DNA of 17,912 nucleotides from positions 1-17,912 of the forward strand of contig JASJGS010000004.1 in NCBI GenBank assembly GCA_033791445.1, in the 5' to 3' direction. The stretch's first letter is position 1, and every line of letters begins with the position of its first letter. This stretch comes from JANTGF01 sp033791445. GTDB lineage: Bacteria; Bacteroidota; Bacteroidia; Bacteroidales; VadinHA17. The position numbers and the translations under genes were made by a program. This document shows, piece after piece, positions 1 through 6,284 of the stretch. The notes beneath the pieces are model-generated. The model was given only the letters and a program-made list of their open reading frames with translations, searched no databases and was not told where the DNA came from.

Positions 1-22
1 AAAGTACCTTAGCAATAATTAA

Positions 23-352
23 TACAAACCTTTTACACTGGCATCGGCTCCTGCCCGATATTGAAAGAGTATGCTCATCAGTTCATGGTTGGAGCAATGC
101 AATAGCCTTTTCGTATGGATATCTTTGAGTAAGGATGACAATGATTTGCGCTTTTTTCTCACTTTAATCAACGCATCCGTTCAAAAATCATTTCCTAATA
201 CATTGGCAAATTTTGAAACAATATTGAGTGCTGCAGAATTACCTCCCTTTAATGTACTTTACGAAACACTCATTTATTCCACTTTTATTCCACTTTCGGG
301 GATTGTCCCAATGTCATTCAGCACTTACCTTTGTTATAAATTTTGCTTGTAG
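23..352 (+). pseudogene. Decayed MalT/LuxR-type regulator ATPase fragment
   Basis: Reading one frame from position 23 gives a segment like the start of the MalT-type (LuxR family, STAND ATPase) regulatory domain. The Walker A region usually reads SAPAGxGKSTLxSxWL; here it reads SAPARY-stop-KSMLISSWL, with a TGA at 62-64 where the P-loop glycine should be. The matches then continue (WISLSKDDNDLRFFLTLI, close to the family WLSLDxxDNDPxRFxxYLI, and later LPPFNVLYETLI). Likeness ends near 290, at an 11-bp tandem duplication (TTATTCCAC at 274 and 285). An intact protein would be about 800-900 residues with a C-terminal HTH. No such continuation is present, and the usual start also lacks a preceding frame (TAA at 20-22). 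I read this as a dead remnant, not a 93-residue gene. The family assignment is by motif memory only. Confidence 0.6.
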
Positions 353-404
353 AAGTTCTTCCATATAAAAAGAACAATATTTTCCATTAATATAAAAAGT
401 AATC

Positions 405-815
405 ATGACTGATAAAACTATGGCTAACACAGAAAGTTTTGATGATAAATGCCGGTTTATCATAGAATTGGGCAAAGCTGCCCATAGCTATGTGTCACCG
501 GCAATAAGGCTCGAATCGTACCTGAACAGGGTAACAGCAGCCTTTGGATTAGAAGGGGAATTTCATTCTACACCCACCAACATGATCTTTGCTTTCAGAG
601 AAAAAGAAGATGATTGGCAAAAAATAAATCTTTCCGTCGTTCAGGGCGGGCTTGATCTTACAAAACTTCCGGCACTGGATGATATCGTTGACGAAATTGT
701 TGTAGGCAAACTCAGTATAAAAGAAGCCGAATCCAGACTTACGGAGGTGGCAAAATCTGCTGATCCTTATGGCAATGCTATGCAAGCTTTTGGCTATTAC
801 CGAATTACAGGATGA
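405..815 (+). pseudogene. Truncated threonine/serine exporter N-terminal domain (ThrE-like)
   Basis: The 136-residue product matches the cytosolic N-terminal domain of the ThrE/DUF1212 threonine/serine exporter family. Recognisable parts are the helix carrying SPAIRLESYLNRV, GLEGEFHSTPTNMIFAF, GGLDLTKLPALDDIVDEIV and the DPYGNAMQAFGY stretch that normally leads into the first membrane helix. The reading frame stops at that point, so none of the roughly ten transmembrane helices (or five in split YjjP-type proteins) is encoded and no transport function is possible. Start choices are the ATG at 405 or at 420. The stop lies about 50 bases from the convergent hydrolase gene. It could be a separately expressed soluble domain, but a truncated relic fits better beside the decayed regulator upstream. 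Confidence 0.7.
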
Positions 816-830
816 GAATGTGTATTTTGA

Positions 831-878
831 GGTTCGGTTTGATGTGAAATAGGGGGTAAAGTGCCTCATTACCGAACC
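831..878. repeat. 8-bp inverted repeat at the convergent gene junction
   Basis: GGTTCGGT (831-838) and ACCGAACC (871-878) are perfect inverted copies separated by 32 bases. They lie between the exporter remnant and the convergent hydrolase gene and overlap the hydrolase stop codon (869-871). The long loop and missing T-run make an ordinary intrinsic terminator unlikely. Confidence 0.4.
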
Positions 879-3049
879 ACGGGAAACTCAGTAATCCTTA
901 GAGTTGTGCATCCATAAGGAATCAGGGTGACCTCCAGTAGGGGATCGCCTTGCAAATGTTTCAGGGGCAGACTGTGGGGCAAAGGTCCTGCCATCTCCCT
1001 GCTAAGCTTCCAGTCAGGAATAATCCTCCCTTTGGTGCGCAATAACACAGGAGCATTTTCAAGCGTCCAGGGATAGATTCGCTCTTCCTGCCAGTCTTGT
1101 TTTCCTTCTTTGCTGCTTACTTCATCTTCGATACCTCCTTCTCCCCCTTTGCTAATTGAGATAAACTCAAAGCCCGCTTCCGGGTCCATGACCGCCGCTT
1201 CCAATAGTCCGATGTTCCAGGGATCCAGGGGATATACTTCTTTGTAGTTTCCCCATCGATCATCACTTTCTACGGCGCTCCACTCCTCCCTGATCTTTAA
1301 GGAGTAGACCAGTGGACCACGTTCCACAGAAACTGAATTCTCCACCCAACGATTAAGTGAAACTTTCATGGGCAGCTGAAGCTCAACCAGGTCATCATCT
1401 TGCCAGGTACGATCAATGATGAGCATGCCTTCTTCCACTTCGAAACGGACTTGTTCACCGTTAATTTGTAAAGCTGGTTCATTGCACCAAAGTGGGATTC
1501 TCAGGTGCAGGGGAAAGGCGACCGGATTCTCTGAGGAGATTCGCAAGCGAATCATATCTTCGAAGGGATATGCTGTTTCTTCCCGGATAGTCACTTCCAC
1601 TCCGCCCTTTACTTTCGCAGTGATGTTACAGGGAGCATATACCACCGCAGCCAGTCCGCCCCCATCTGTGGCATACCATAAATGCGAAACCAGTTTTGGC
1701 CAGCCCTGGTGCAGGTTGCAGGTACAGCAGGGATATCCGGTTAACAGACCATAACAGAGATCCGTACCCCCATGATGATCCTCTTCATAAAAGTTATGAC
1801 GGTGACGCGTCAGCATCACCTGGTTGGCCTGCTGGAAATATTGTCTTGAGCTGAAATTATCCGTAACCTGAGTGGGCAGAGCATTGTAAGCAATTTTTTC
1901 CAGGTGATCCATCCATGCCGAATTGCCCGATATGGCAATCATCTTCTCCAGTGAATACATCAACTCCACCACTGAGCAAAGCTCAATGCCCTGGGTGGGA
2001 TCCTTGCCATGCATAGGCTCATCTCCGCCGTACATCCCCTGTGGCTGGCCATGATAAAGCTGGATATCTTCCAGGGCCTTCTCCACCGCTTTTATATAGC
2101 GTGGATCCGGGTCCTGCTGGTAACGGATCATGGGCTCTTTGATACCCTGTGCCAAATTAACGCAGTGAAAACTCTGCAGCTGCCTCGTACAGAGGCGAGT
2201 TATAAGCTTTTCATCAAATGGATAGCGATTTTGGGTATTGTAAGGATAGAGGTGGTCCAGCTCAGCCCCATCATAACAATCCTCATTCAGGAAGACTTCG
2301 GTCCAGGGGAAGGTCTGCTTATGCAGCAGGTCCCCAAGCTCCAGGAGGAAAGACTCGCCGGTCAGATTATAAAGCCAGTGCACCACCATCAGGTTATCCC
2401 CTCCCCTTCTGTTGGCCCAGAAGGTCCAGTTGTCGAGGGGAGTTGTAGGGAGCTCCTTTAACTGGAACTTGAAATAGTTCAGCATCAGATTGATTACACG
2501 CTCATCGCCCGATACTTCATAATATTGCTGCAGAACCTTAAGCATCACCATCTTGGGCCACCAGTCCTGCCGCATTGTTTTTTGAAGTCCGGGTTCCGCT
2601 TCGGGTGCCTCTTCAAAGGGAACAGGTCCAAAATAACCGCTTTCGGTCTGACTATTCAAGGTCCATTCAATCCAGGGCATAGTCTTCTCCTTCAAGGTTT
2701 CATCATCCAGCAACCAGGCCAGAGGTAACAGTCCATCCAGCCAGTATGCACCACGCTCCCAACCATCGCCATCACCACCAAGCCAGCCGTTTCGCTCACC
2801 AACCACGGATGGATACCACTCATCGAGGTGACCGGTCATTCCATCTCTCATCAACTCCAGCTGGTGCAAAAGCCAGCCTTCGGGCCGTATGGTGCCCAGA
2901 GGCAATTCTAGATACTTCTTGGGATGAAGGGGCACACGGTTCTGCAGATAGAGATTATCCTGGTCTGCTGGTGTGGTGCGTGGTGCGGGTGCTTCAGTAC
3001 AGGCTGTAACAAATAGTACCAATAACAAAAGGGGAATCTTGGTTTTCAT
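869..3049 (-). CDS. GH127-family (DUF1680) glycosidase lipoprotein, beta-L-arabinofuranosidase-like
   Basis: This is probably an exported lipoprotein hydrolase for arabinose-containing plant or algal glycans. The 726-residue product starts best at the ATG at 3047-3049, because this puts a lipoprotein signal first (MKTK, hydrophobic core, VTAC lipobox with Cys near residue 17); an upstream in-frame ATG at 3106 would bury it. The alpha/alpha-barrel opening (PLGTIRPEGWLLHQL) is typical of DUF1680. GH127 enzymes such as HypBA1 bind zinc through Glu-x-Cys and a Cys-Cys pair, one Cys being the nucleophile. Matching candidates here are Glu356-Leu-Cys358 and Cys441-Cys442 (in PCCTCN), with Glu344 of GGDE as possible acid/base. 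The C-terminal part looks like beta-sandwich domains. The substrate is inferred from the family; GH146 or another DUF1680 branch is possible. Its DNA is visibly richer in G+C than its neighbours, suggesting separate ancestry. Confidence 0.85.
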   Translation of the reverse strand: MKTKIPLLLLVLFVTACTEAPAPRTTPADQDNLYLQNRVPLHPKKYLELPLGTIRPEGWLLHQLELMRDGMTGHLDEWYPSVVGERNGWLGGDGDGWERGAYWLDGLLPLAWLLDDETLKEKTMPWIEWTLNSQTESGYFGPVPFEEAPEAEPGLQKTMRQDWWPKMVMLKVLQQYYEVSGDERVINLMLNYFKFQLKELPTTPLDNWTFWANRRGGDNLMVVHWLYNLTGESFLLELGDLLHKQTFPWTEVFLNEDCYDGAELDHLYPYNTQNRYPFDEKLITRLCTRQLQSFHCVNLAQGIKEPMIRYQQDPDPRYIKAVEKALEDIQLYHGQPQGMYGGDEPMHGKDPTQGIELCSVVELMYSLEKMIAISGNSAWMDHLEKIAYNALPTQVTDNFSSRQYFQQANQVMLTRHRHNFYEEDHHGGTDLCYGLLTGYPCCTCNLHQGWPKLVSHLWYATDGGGLAAVVYAPCNITAKVKGGVEVTIREETAYPFEDMIRLRISSENPVAFPLHLRIPLWCNEPALQINGEQVRFEVEEGMLIIDRTWQDDDLVELQLPMKVSLNRWVENSVSVERGPLVYSLKIREEWSAVESDDRWGNYKEVYPLDPWNIGLLEAAVMDPEAGFEFISISKGGEGGIEDEVSSKEGKQDWQEERIYPWTLENAPVLLRTKGRIIPDWKLSREMAGPLPHSLPLKHLQGDPLLEVTLIPYGCTTLRITEFPVVR

Positions 3050-3118
3050 GGACTCATAAGGCTTTGCATAAGAATAATAGCTTACTGCGTAACTTAAATT
3101 TTTCAATTTACAATAAAG

Positions 3119-3146
3119 TTGAAGCGGCTACAAGCTTTAAATTTAC
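3119..3146. repeat. Dispersed repeat copy A (GAAGCGGCTACAAGC)
   Basis: This stretch, beginning TTGAAGCGGCTACAAGC, is near-identical to the stretch at 5311-5336 (TTGAAGCGGGCTACAAGC). Both copies are intergenic and contain the small palindrome GGCT-ACA-AGC(C). It may belong to a genome-wide intergenic repeat family, which cannot be tested in one window. Confidence 0.4.
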
Positions 3147-3152
3147 TATATT

Positions 3153-3178
3153 ATTACAATACTTAATTACAATACTTA
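3153..3178. repeat. Perfect 13-bp tandem repeat upstream of the GH127 gene
   Basis: ATTACAATACTTA occurs twice back to back (3153-3165 and 3166-3178), with no mismatch. It lies between the divergent hydrolase and membrane-protein genes, about 105 bases upstream of the hydrolase start. It may be a regulator-binding direct repeat or simple slippage. Confidence 0.55.
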
Positions 3179-3287
3179 TCTTAAAAGCTTGATCATAGTT
3201 ATTCGAAACGACTGGGCACTTTTACAAATAATTGTAGATAACACAATTAAATGTTCGAAAAATATATATTAAATAAAACTAAATATA

Positions 3288-3319
3288 TTTGGTTAATATA
3301 ATTAACTACTTTATATTTG
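3288..3319 (+). promoter_or_regulatory. Bacteroidota-type promoter for the membrane protein/regulator pair
   Basis: A -33 box TTTG (3288-3291), a 20-base spacer and a -7 box TATATTTG (3312-3319) match the Bacteroidota sigma-ABfr consensus TTTG-N19-21-TANNTTTG. The start codon follows at 3351. The palindromic operator at 3292-3306 fills the spacer, so a bound repressor would block RNA polymerase directly. Confidence 0.65.
3292..3306. promoter_or_regulatory. Operator copy 1: GTTAAT-ATA-ATTAAC
   Basis: This is a perfect 6+6 inverted repeat with a 3-base spacer, placed between the -33 and -7 boxes. About 25 of 27 bases around it (TTTGGTTAATAT...ATTAACTACTT) recur at 4255-4279. The likeliest ligand is the winged-helix regulator encoded two genes downstream, which would make the unit autoregulated. 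The regulator assignment is inferred. Confidence 0.65.
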
Positions 3320-3350
3320 TGACAATTTAAAATCATTAACAACTCAAAAT

Positions 3351-3947
3351 ATGGATAATAATAATTTAACACCGGAAGAGAGCTTTGATATAATTACTAA
3401 AGCTATTTCTAACTTCAAAATGAATTATAAGGAAGGTGCAAAGTCATTTCTCCTTTGGGGTTGGGTATTAACTCTGGCCAGTTTTTCTAATTTCATAATC
3501 TTAAAGGTTTTACATATCAAAGAAGCATACGGATCAATGGGGTTTTATAGTCTTGCAAATTGGGTTTTATTTGGTATTATTGGATTTATATTCTTGTTTT
3601 TCATGGACCGTAAAACTAATAAGGATAAGAAAGTATTCAGCCATTTAGATAATTATATCAAAAAACTTTGGATTGTAACTGCGGCTTCCTTTTTTGTTGC
3701 AGTAATTCTTTGTATTAAATTGGAGATAGCTCCACCGCCAATAATGTTGTTAATCGCAGGTATTGCAACTACAACATCAGGGCTACTTATCAAGTCTAAA
3801 CCTGTTATTATTGGAGGTATTGCATTTTTTATATTCAGTATAGCTACAACATTTGTATCAAATGAAAACATAGCATTAATCGTTGGCCTGGCTATAATTT
3901 GTGGTTATCTGATTCCAGGATATTTTTTAAAATTTGCTAAAGAATAG
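3351..3947 (+). CDS. Six-helix integral membrane protein, partner of an HTH regulator
   Basis: The 198-residue protein has a soluble N-terminal start of about 30 residues, then six hydrophobic helices near residues 33-53, 66-85, 105-123, 130-147, 151-169 and 174-193, in three pairs joined by short charged loops. The loop at 85-95 is strongly basic and likely cytosolic. No catalytic or transport motif was recognised. Only 4 bases separate its stop from the following winged-helix regulator, so the two are surely co-transcribed. Small membrane proteins next to a MarR/PadR-like winged-helix protein are common in Bacteroidota, usually without known function. The start is the first ATG after the promoter and operator. 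It could sense membrane state or sequester the regulator; both ideas are guesses. Confidence 0.8.
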   Translation: MDNNNLTPEESFDIITKAISNFKMNYKEGAKSFLLWGWVLTLASFSNFIILKVLHIKEAYGSMGFYSLANWVLFGIIGFIFLFFMDRKTNKDKKVFSHLDNYIKKLWIVTAASFFVAVILCIKLEIAPPPIMLLIAGIATTTSGLLIKSKPVIIGGIAFFIFSIATTFVSNENIALIVGLAIICGYLIPGYFLKFAKE

Positions 3948-3951
3948 CATC

Positions 3952-4239
3952 ATGTACAAAGATTTAGATCCCCTGATACACTCGCAATTGCGTTTGGCAA
4001 TTATTTCTATGCTGGTGAGCTCAGAGAAAGTTGAGTTTACGCATATCAAGGAAGAAACGAAAGCTGCTGCAGGTAATATCAGTATACAGATTAAGAAACT
4101 GCAGGAAGCAGGATATATTAAAGTTGAAAAAACTTTTAAGAATAACTACCCGAAAACCTTGTTGTCTATAACCGATAAAGGAGTTAAGGCATTTGAATCC
4201 TATGTGAATGATCTTAAAAAATATATAAGTCCTGACTAG
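3952..4239 (+). CDS. Winged-helix transcriptional regulator (HTH_34-like)
   Basis: The 95-residue protein is a single winged-helix DNA-binding domain. It opens with LDPLIHSQLRLAIISML and has a helix-turn-helix around residues 22-55 (VEFTHIKEETKAAAGNISIQIKKLQEAG is the core, written here across helices 2 and 3). A basic wing follows (YIKVEKTFKNNYPKTLLSIT) and a C-terminal dimerisation helix. This matches the PF13601-type MarR/ArsR-like family. The start is the ATG at 3952, 4 bases after the membrane-protein stop; a longer frame from 3934 would overlap that gene and add nothing conserved. It probably binds GTTAAT-N3-ATTAAC at its own promoter and ahead of the transglutaminase gene. No metal- or ligand-binding residues are evident. 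Confidence 0.85.
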   Translation: MYKDLDPLIHSQLRLAIISMLVSSEKVEFTHIKEETKAAAGNISIQIKKLQEAGYIKVEKTFKNNYPKTLLSITDKGVKAFESYVNDLKKYISPD

Positions 4240-4254
4240 TATTTTTTTTACCAA

Positions 4255-4284
4255 TTTGGTTAATATTATTAACTACTTAAATCT
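4255..4284 (+). promoter_or_regulatory. Operator copy 2 with probable promoter upstream of the transglutaminase gene
   Basis: TTTG (4255-4258) is followed by GTTAAT-ATT-ATTAAC (4259-4273), a perfect 6+6 inverted repeat at the same distance from the TTTG as in copy 1. The downstream -7 region (TAAATCTA near 4278) matches TANNTTTG only weakly, which suggests a weaker promoter. Confidence 0.6.
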
Positions 4285-4320
4285 ATAAATCATAAAAAAC
4301 ACATTATCATTTTTAATAAT

Positions 4321-4336
4321 TTCCATAGTGATGGAA
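4321..4336. repeat. Hairpin TTCCAT-AGTG-ATGGAA over the start codon
   Basis: A perfect 6-bp inverted repeat with a 4-base loop contains both possible start codons (GTG 4328, ATG 4331). In RNA it could partly hide the translation start. The stem is short, so this may be chance. Confidence 0.35.
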
Positions 4337-5245
4337 ATTTGCAGTGCCCAGACAAGCATACCTAAATCTGTTGACACCTCCTTATTAGATTTCTATCGTC
4401 AATATAGTTCATTTACCGATCCGGGAGAATATGAATACTTGTATGAGAATCTTCCTGATTCTTTACCAGAACTTTGCAGTTTAATTAAATCCCAGTTTAT
4501 TCATCCTTATGCTGAATTGCCTAAATATCGTGAACAAATCCCCAAAGAGAGATGGAATGAATTATTCAATTTTCCAAGCGTTAACTCGATTTTAGAAGGT
4601 CTTCAATCTTATGACTCCTCAGGTTTAGTGAATGATCGCTTACCTGAAGACCGATTAGTACTGGGTTGCCAACATAATGCAATTTTACTGGCATCGATAT
4701 TAAAGTATCGCGGAATTCCTGCCAGGGTCCGCTCCGGACATGCAACATATATAATACCTGGGTTTCATACGAGTCACACAATCTGTGAAGTCTGGGATGA
4801 AAATGATAAGCGTTGGATGCTTGTGGATCCTAGCATGGATAAGATTGATCTCAGCAGAGAGCAGTTTGACTTAAGTAACGATTTATGGTTAAAAATGCAA
4901 AATAGGGAAATAGATCCCAATCTATATGGGATACCCCGCAGATATACCGGTTTGGTTTCGATAGTAGGGAAAGTTTGTACAGATTTGGCATCGATATTGG
5001 GAACCGAGTATCCTATTAATCAATATGCACCAATATTGGATTACATTTTTGAAAATGACGAACAATTAACTTCAGAACATATAGAAACACTAAATAGAAT
5101 AAGTGAATTAATGAAATCTATTGATGCTGATAACATTTCTAAATTACAGGATATTTACAATAATGCTCCTGAAATTCAGATTACAAAGTCATTTGAATCA
5201 GCTTTTACAAATTCTAATAATAGCGCGAGGGCCAAAGACAATTAG
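4331..5245 (+). CDS. Transglutaminase-like cysteine protein
   Basis: The 304-residue product holds a transglutaminase-like (papain-fold) core. Counting from the ATG at 4331, the likely triad is Cys113 (in LGCQHNAILLASILKYRGIPAR), His149 (HTICEVW) and Asp166 (WMLVDPS), in the usual order and spacing. The family includes protein cross-linking enzymes, amidases and cysteine proteases; the reaction here cannot be fixed. No signal peptide or membrane helix is visible, so it probably acts in the cytosol. The N-terminal 90 residues and the helical, acidic C-terminal 100 residues match nothing I recognise. A GTG at 4328 is an alternative start. It sits 91 bases after the regulator gene behind its own operator copy, so it seems part of the same small regulon. 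Confidence 0.75.
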   Translation: MEICSAQTSIPKSVDTSLLDFYRQYSSFTDPGEYEYLYENLPDSLPELCSLIKSQFIHPYAELPKYREQIPKERWNELFNFPSVNSILEGLQSYDSSGLVNDRLPEDRLVLGCQHNAILLASILKYRGIPARVRSGHATYIIPGFHTSHTICEVWDENDKRWMLVDPSMDKIDLSREQFDLSNDLWLKMQNREIDPNLYGIPRRYTGLVSIVGKVCTDLASILGTEYPINQYAPILDYIFENDEQLTSEHIETLNRISELMKSIDADNISKLQDIYNNAPEIQITKSFESAFTNSNNSARAKDN

Positions 5246-5310
5246 CCACAACCGTGAGTATAAGAATATTAGTCGATTGTGTGGTAATTTATTATCAGGT
5301 TTCACAAACT

Positions 5311-5356
5311 TTGAAGCGGGCTACAAGCCTTGAACCTGCCTGCCTGCAGACAGGTT
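5311..5356. terminator. Repeat copy B plus hairpin between convergent genes
   Basis: Bases 5311-5336 are the second copy of the dispersed repeat at 3119. Immediately after lies AACCTG (5333-5338) pairing with CAGGTT (5351-5356), extended by CTG/CAG across one mismatch around a CCTG loop. It stands between the convergent transglutaminase and methyltransferase-like genes and could end transcription from both. No long T-run follows, so this is weak support. Confidence 0.3.
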
Positions 5357-5400
5357 TACTGCTGTTTCGGCTATTATTTTGATACATTGTTAGGGTATAG

Positions 5401-6102
5401 TCAGTTTCTCTTCTTAAAGACCATTATATAAGGTTGATCGTATCCCTCATAATTCCTGGATATTTGAATAAGTTCAAAACCCCAATCAATAATGTCAGAG
5501 ATCTCTTTTTCAAGGGGTGATGAGTTCCATCCGTATTTTTGTCTCTGAGAACTTAGACTTTCATATTCATCATATTGAGGATTGATGACATAAAACAATC
5601 CATTATCTTTCAAGTTTTCACGTACATCCATAATGAACTTCCGGGGTTCCTTTAGGTACTGATATGTTCGCATCATAAGAATTTTATCAAATGTACTATC
5701 AGGTAAATTAGTTTCAGTGTCAGTACCATTGACAACAATGAATTTATTTGTAAATGGTCTGCCGTTGACCTCCTGATAGAAATCCACCACTTCATTGATA
5801 GATATTTGATTACATACTGATGTATCTATATCTTGAATATAAAAGGTTAAGCTGTCGTTGAAAATTGACAGCATAGCTTCTATGTATCCATTACCTGCAC
5901 CAATATCCGCAATTATTTCACCTTTCTTGAATTTTATAGCACCAATACCTCTGTCTTCAAGCGTTTTTTTTATTTCTTCCTTACTTGTTATATATGGATA
6001 GCCATCGAATGGCTGCATTGAAGTGGGATCAACAGGTGGATTACAGGCAAACAGAAATAAAAGTGTAATCAGTAAAATAATTCTATTTCGAATCAAATCC
6101 AT
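5401..6102 (-). CDS. Predicted lipoprotein with class I SAM-dependent methyltransferase fold
   Basis: The 233-residue product begins with a lipoprotein signal (hydrophobic run ending LLFLFAC, Cys20). A Rossmann methyltransferase domain follows. Motif I, IADIGAGNGY, is at residues 64-73; an acidic end of strand 2 (YIQDID) should bind the ribose; and a later strand carries DKILMMRTYQYL. The C-terminal half includes GLFYVINPQ and a closing YIMVFKKR strand. The fold is cytosolic in most proteins and needs S-adenosylmethionine, which is not expected outside the cytoplasm, so export by a lipobox is odd. The protein may act before export, bind another ligand, or have a misleading leader. It stands alone on the minus strand, bracketed by GTTAGGG/CCCTAAC ends (5389-5395, 6140-6146). 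No substrate can be assigned. Confidence 0.7.
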   Translation of the reverse strand: MDLIRNRIILLITLLFLFACNPPVDPTSMQPFDGYPYITSKEEIKKTLEDRGIGAIKFKKGEIIADIGAGNGYIEAMLSIFNDSLTFYIQDIDTSVCNQISINEVVDFYQEVNGRPFTNKFIVVNGTDTETNLPDSTFDKILMMRTYQYLKEPRKFIMDVRENLKDNGLFYVINPQYDEYESLSSQRQKYGWNSSPLEKEISDIIDWGFELIQISRNYEGYDQPYIMVFKKRN

Positions 6103-6139
6103 GGTTTATTGTTTTTAGTTATAAATTCATACTGATTAG

Positions 6140-6233
6140 CCCTAACGACTAATGTAAGAAGCGTAGCTTTGGAACGTGCGGAGGCATTGTGTGGATATGA
6201 TTTCATACATAATGCTACCACAAGTTGTTAAAA
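6140..6233 (-). repeat. attC-like imperfect palindrome
   Basis: On the minus strand the element runs from TTTTAAC (6233-6227) to GTTAGGG (6146-6140), 94 bases. The ends pair as TAAC/GTTA, then a mismatch, then ACT/AGT, then after a bulge GTAGC/GCTAC. Inside is a separate hairpin, GCATT...AATGC (6184-6215), with about 10 pairs counting G-U. This outline (R''-spacer-L''...L'-spacer-R', 57-141 bases) is that of an integron attC site, although the outer boxes depart from RYYYAAC/GTTRRRY by one base. No integrase is in view, so it may equally be a structured intergenic repeat. Confidence 0.4.
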
Positions 6234-6284
6234 AATCAGATATCATCGTTATTTGTCATCTAATATCCATTTAATACGATACCA

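Noticed and set aside
1416..2728. Plus-strand open frames of 67-150 codons inside the GH127 gene
   Set aside because: They lie fully inside a well-supported minus-strand gene, have odd composition and match no family; they are shadows.
3050..3106. Upstream ATG at 3106 for the GH127 protein
   Set aside because: It would put 19 polar and aromatic residues before the lipoprotein signal and spoil export.
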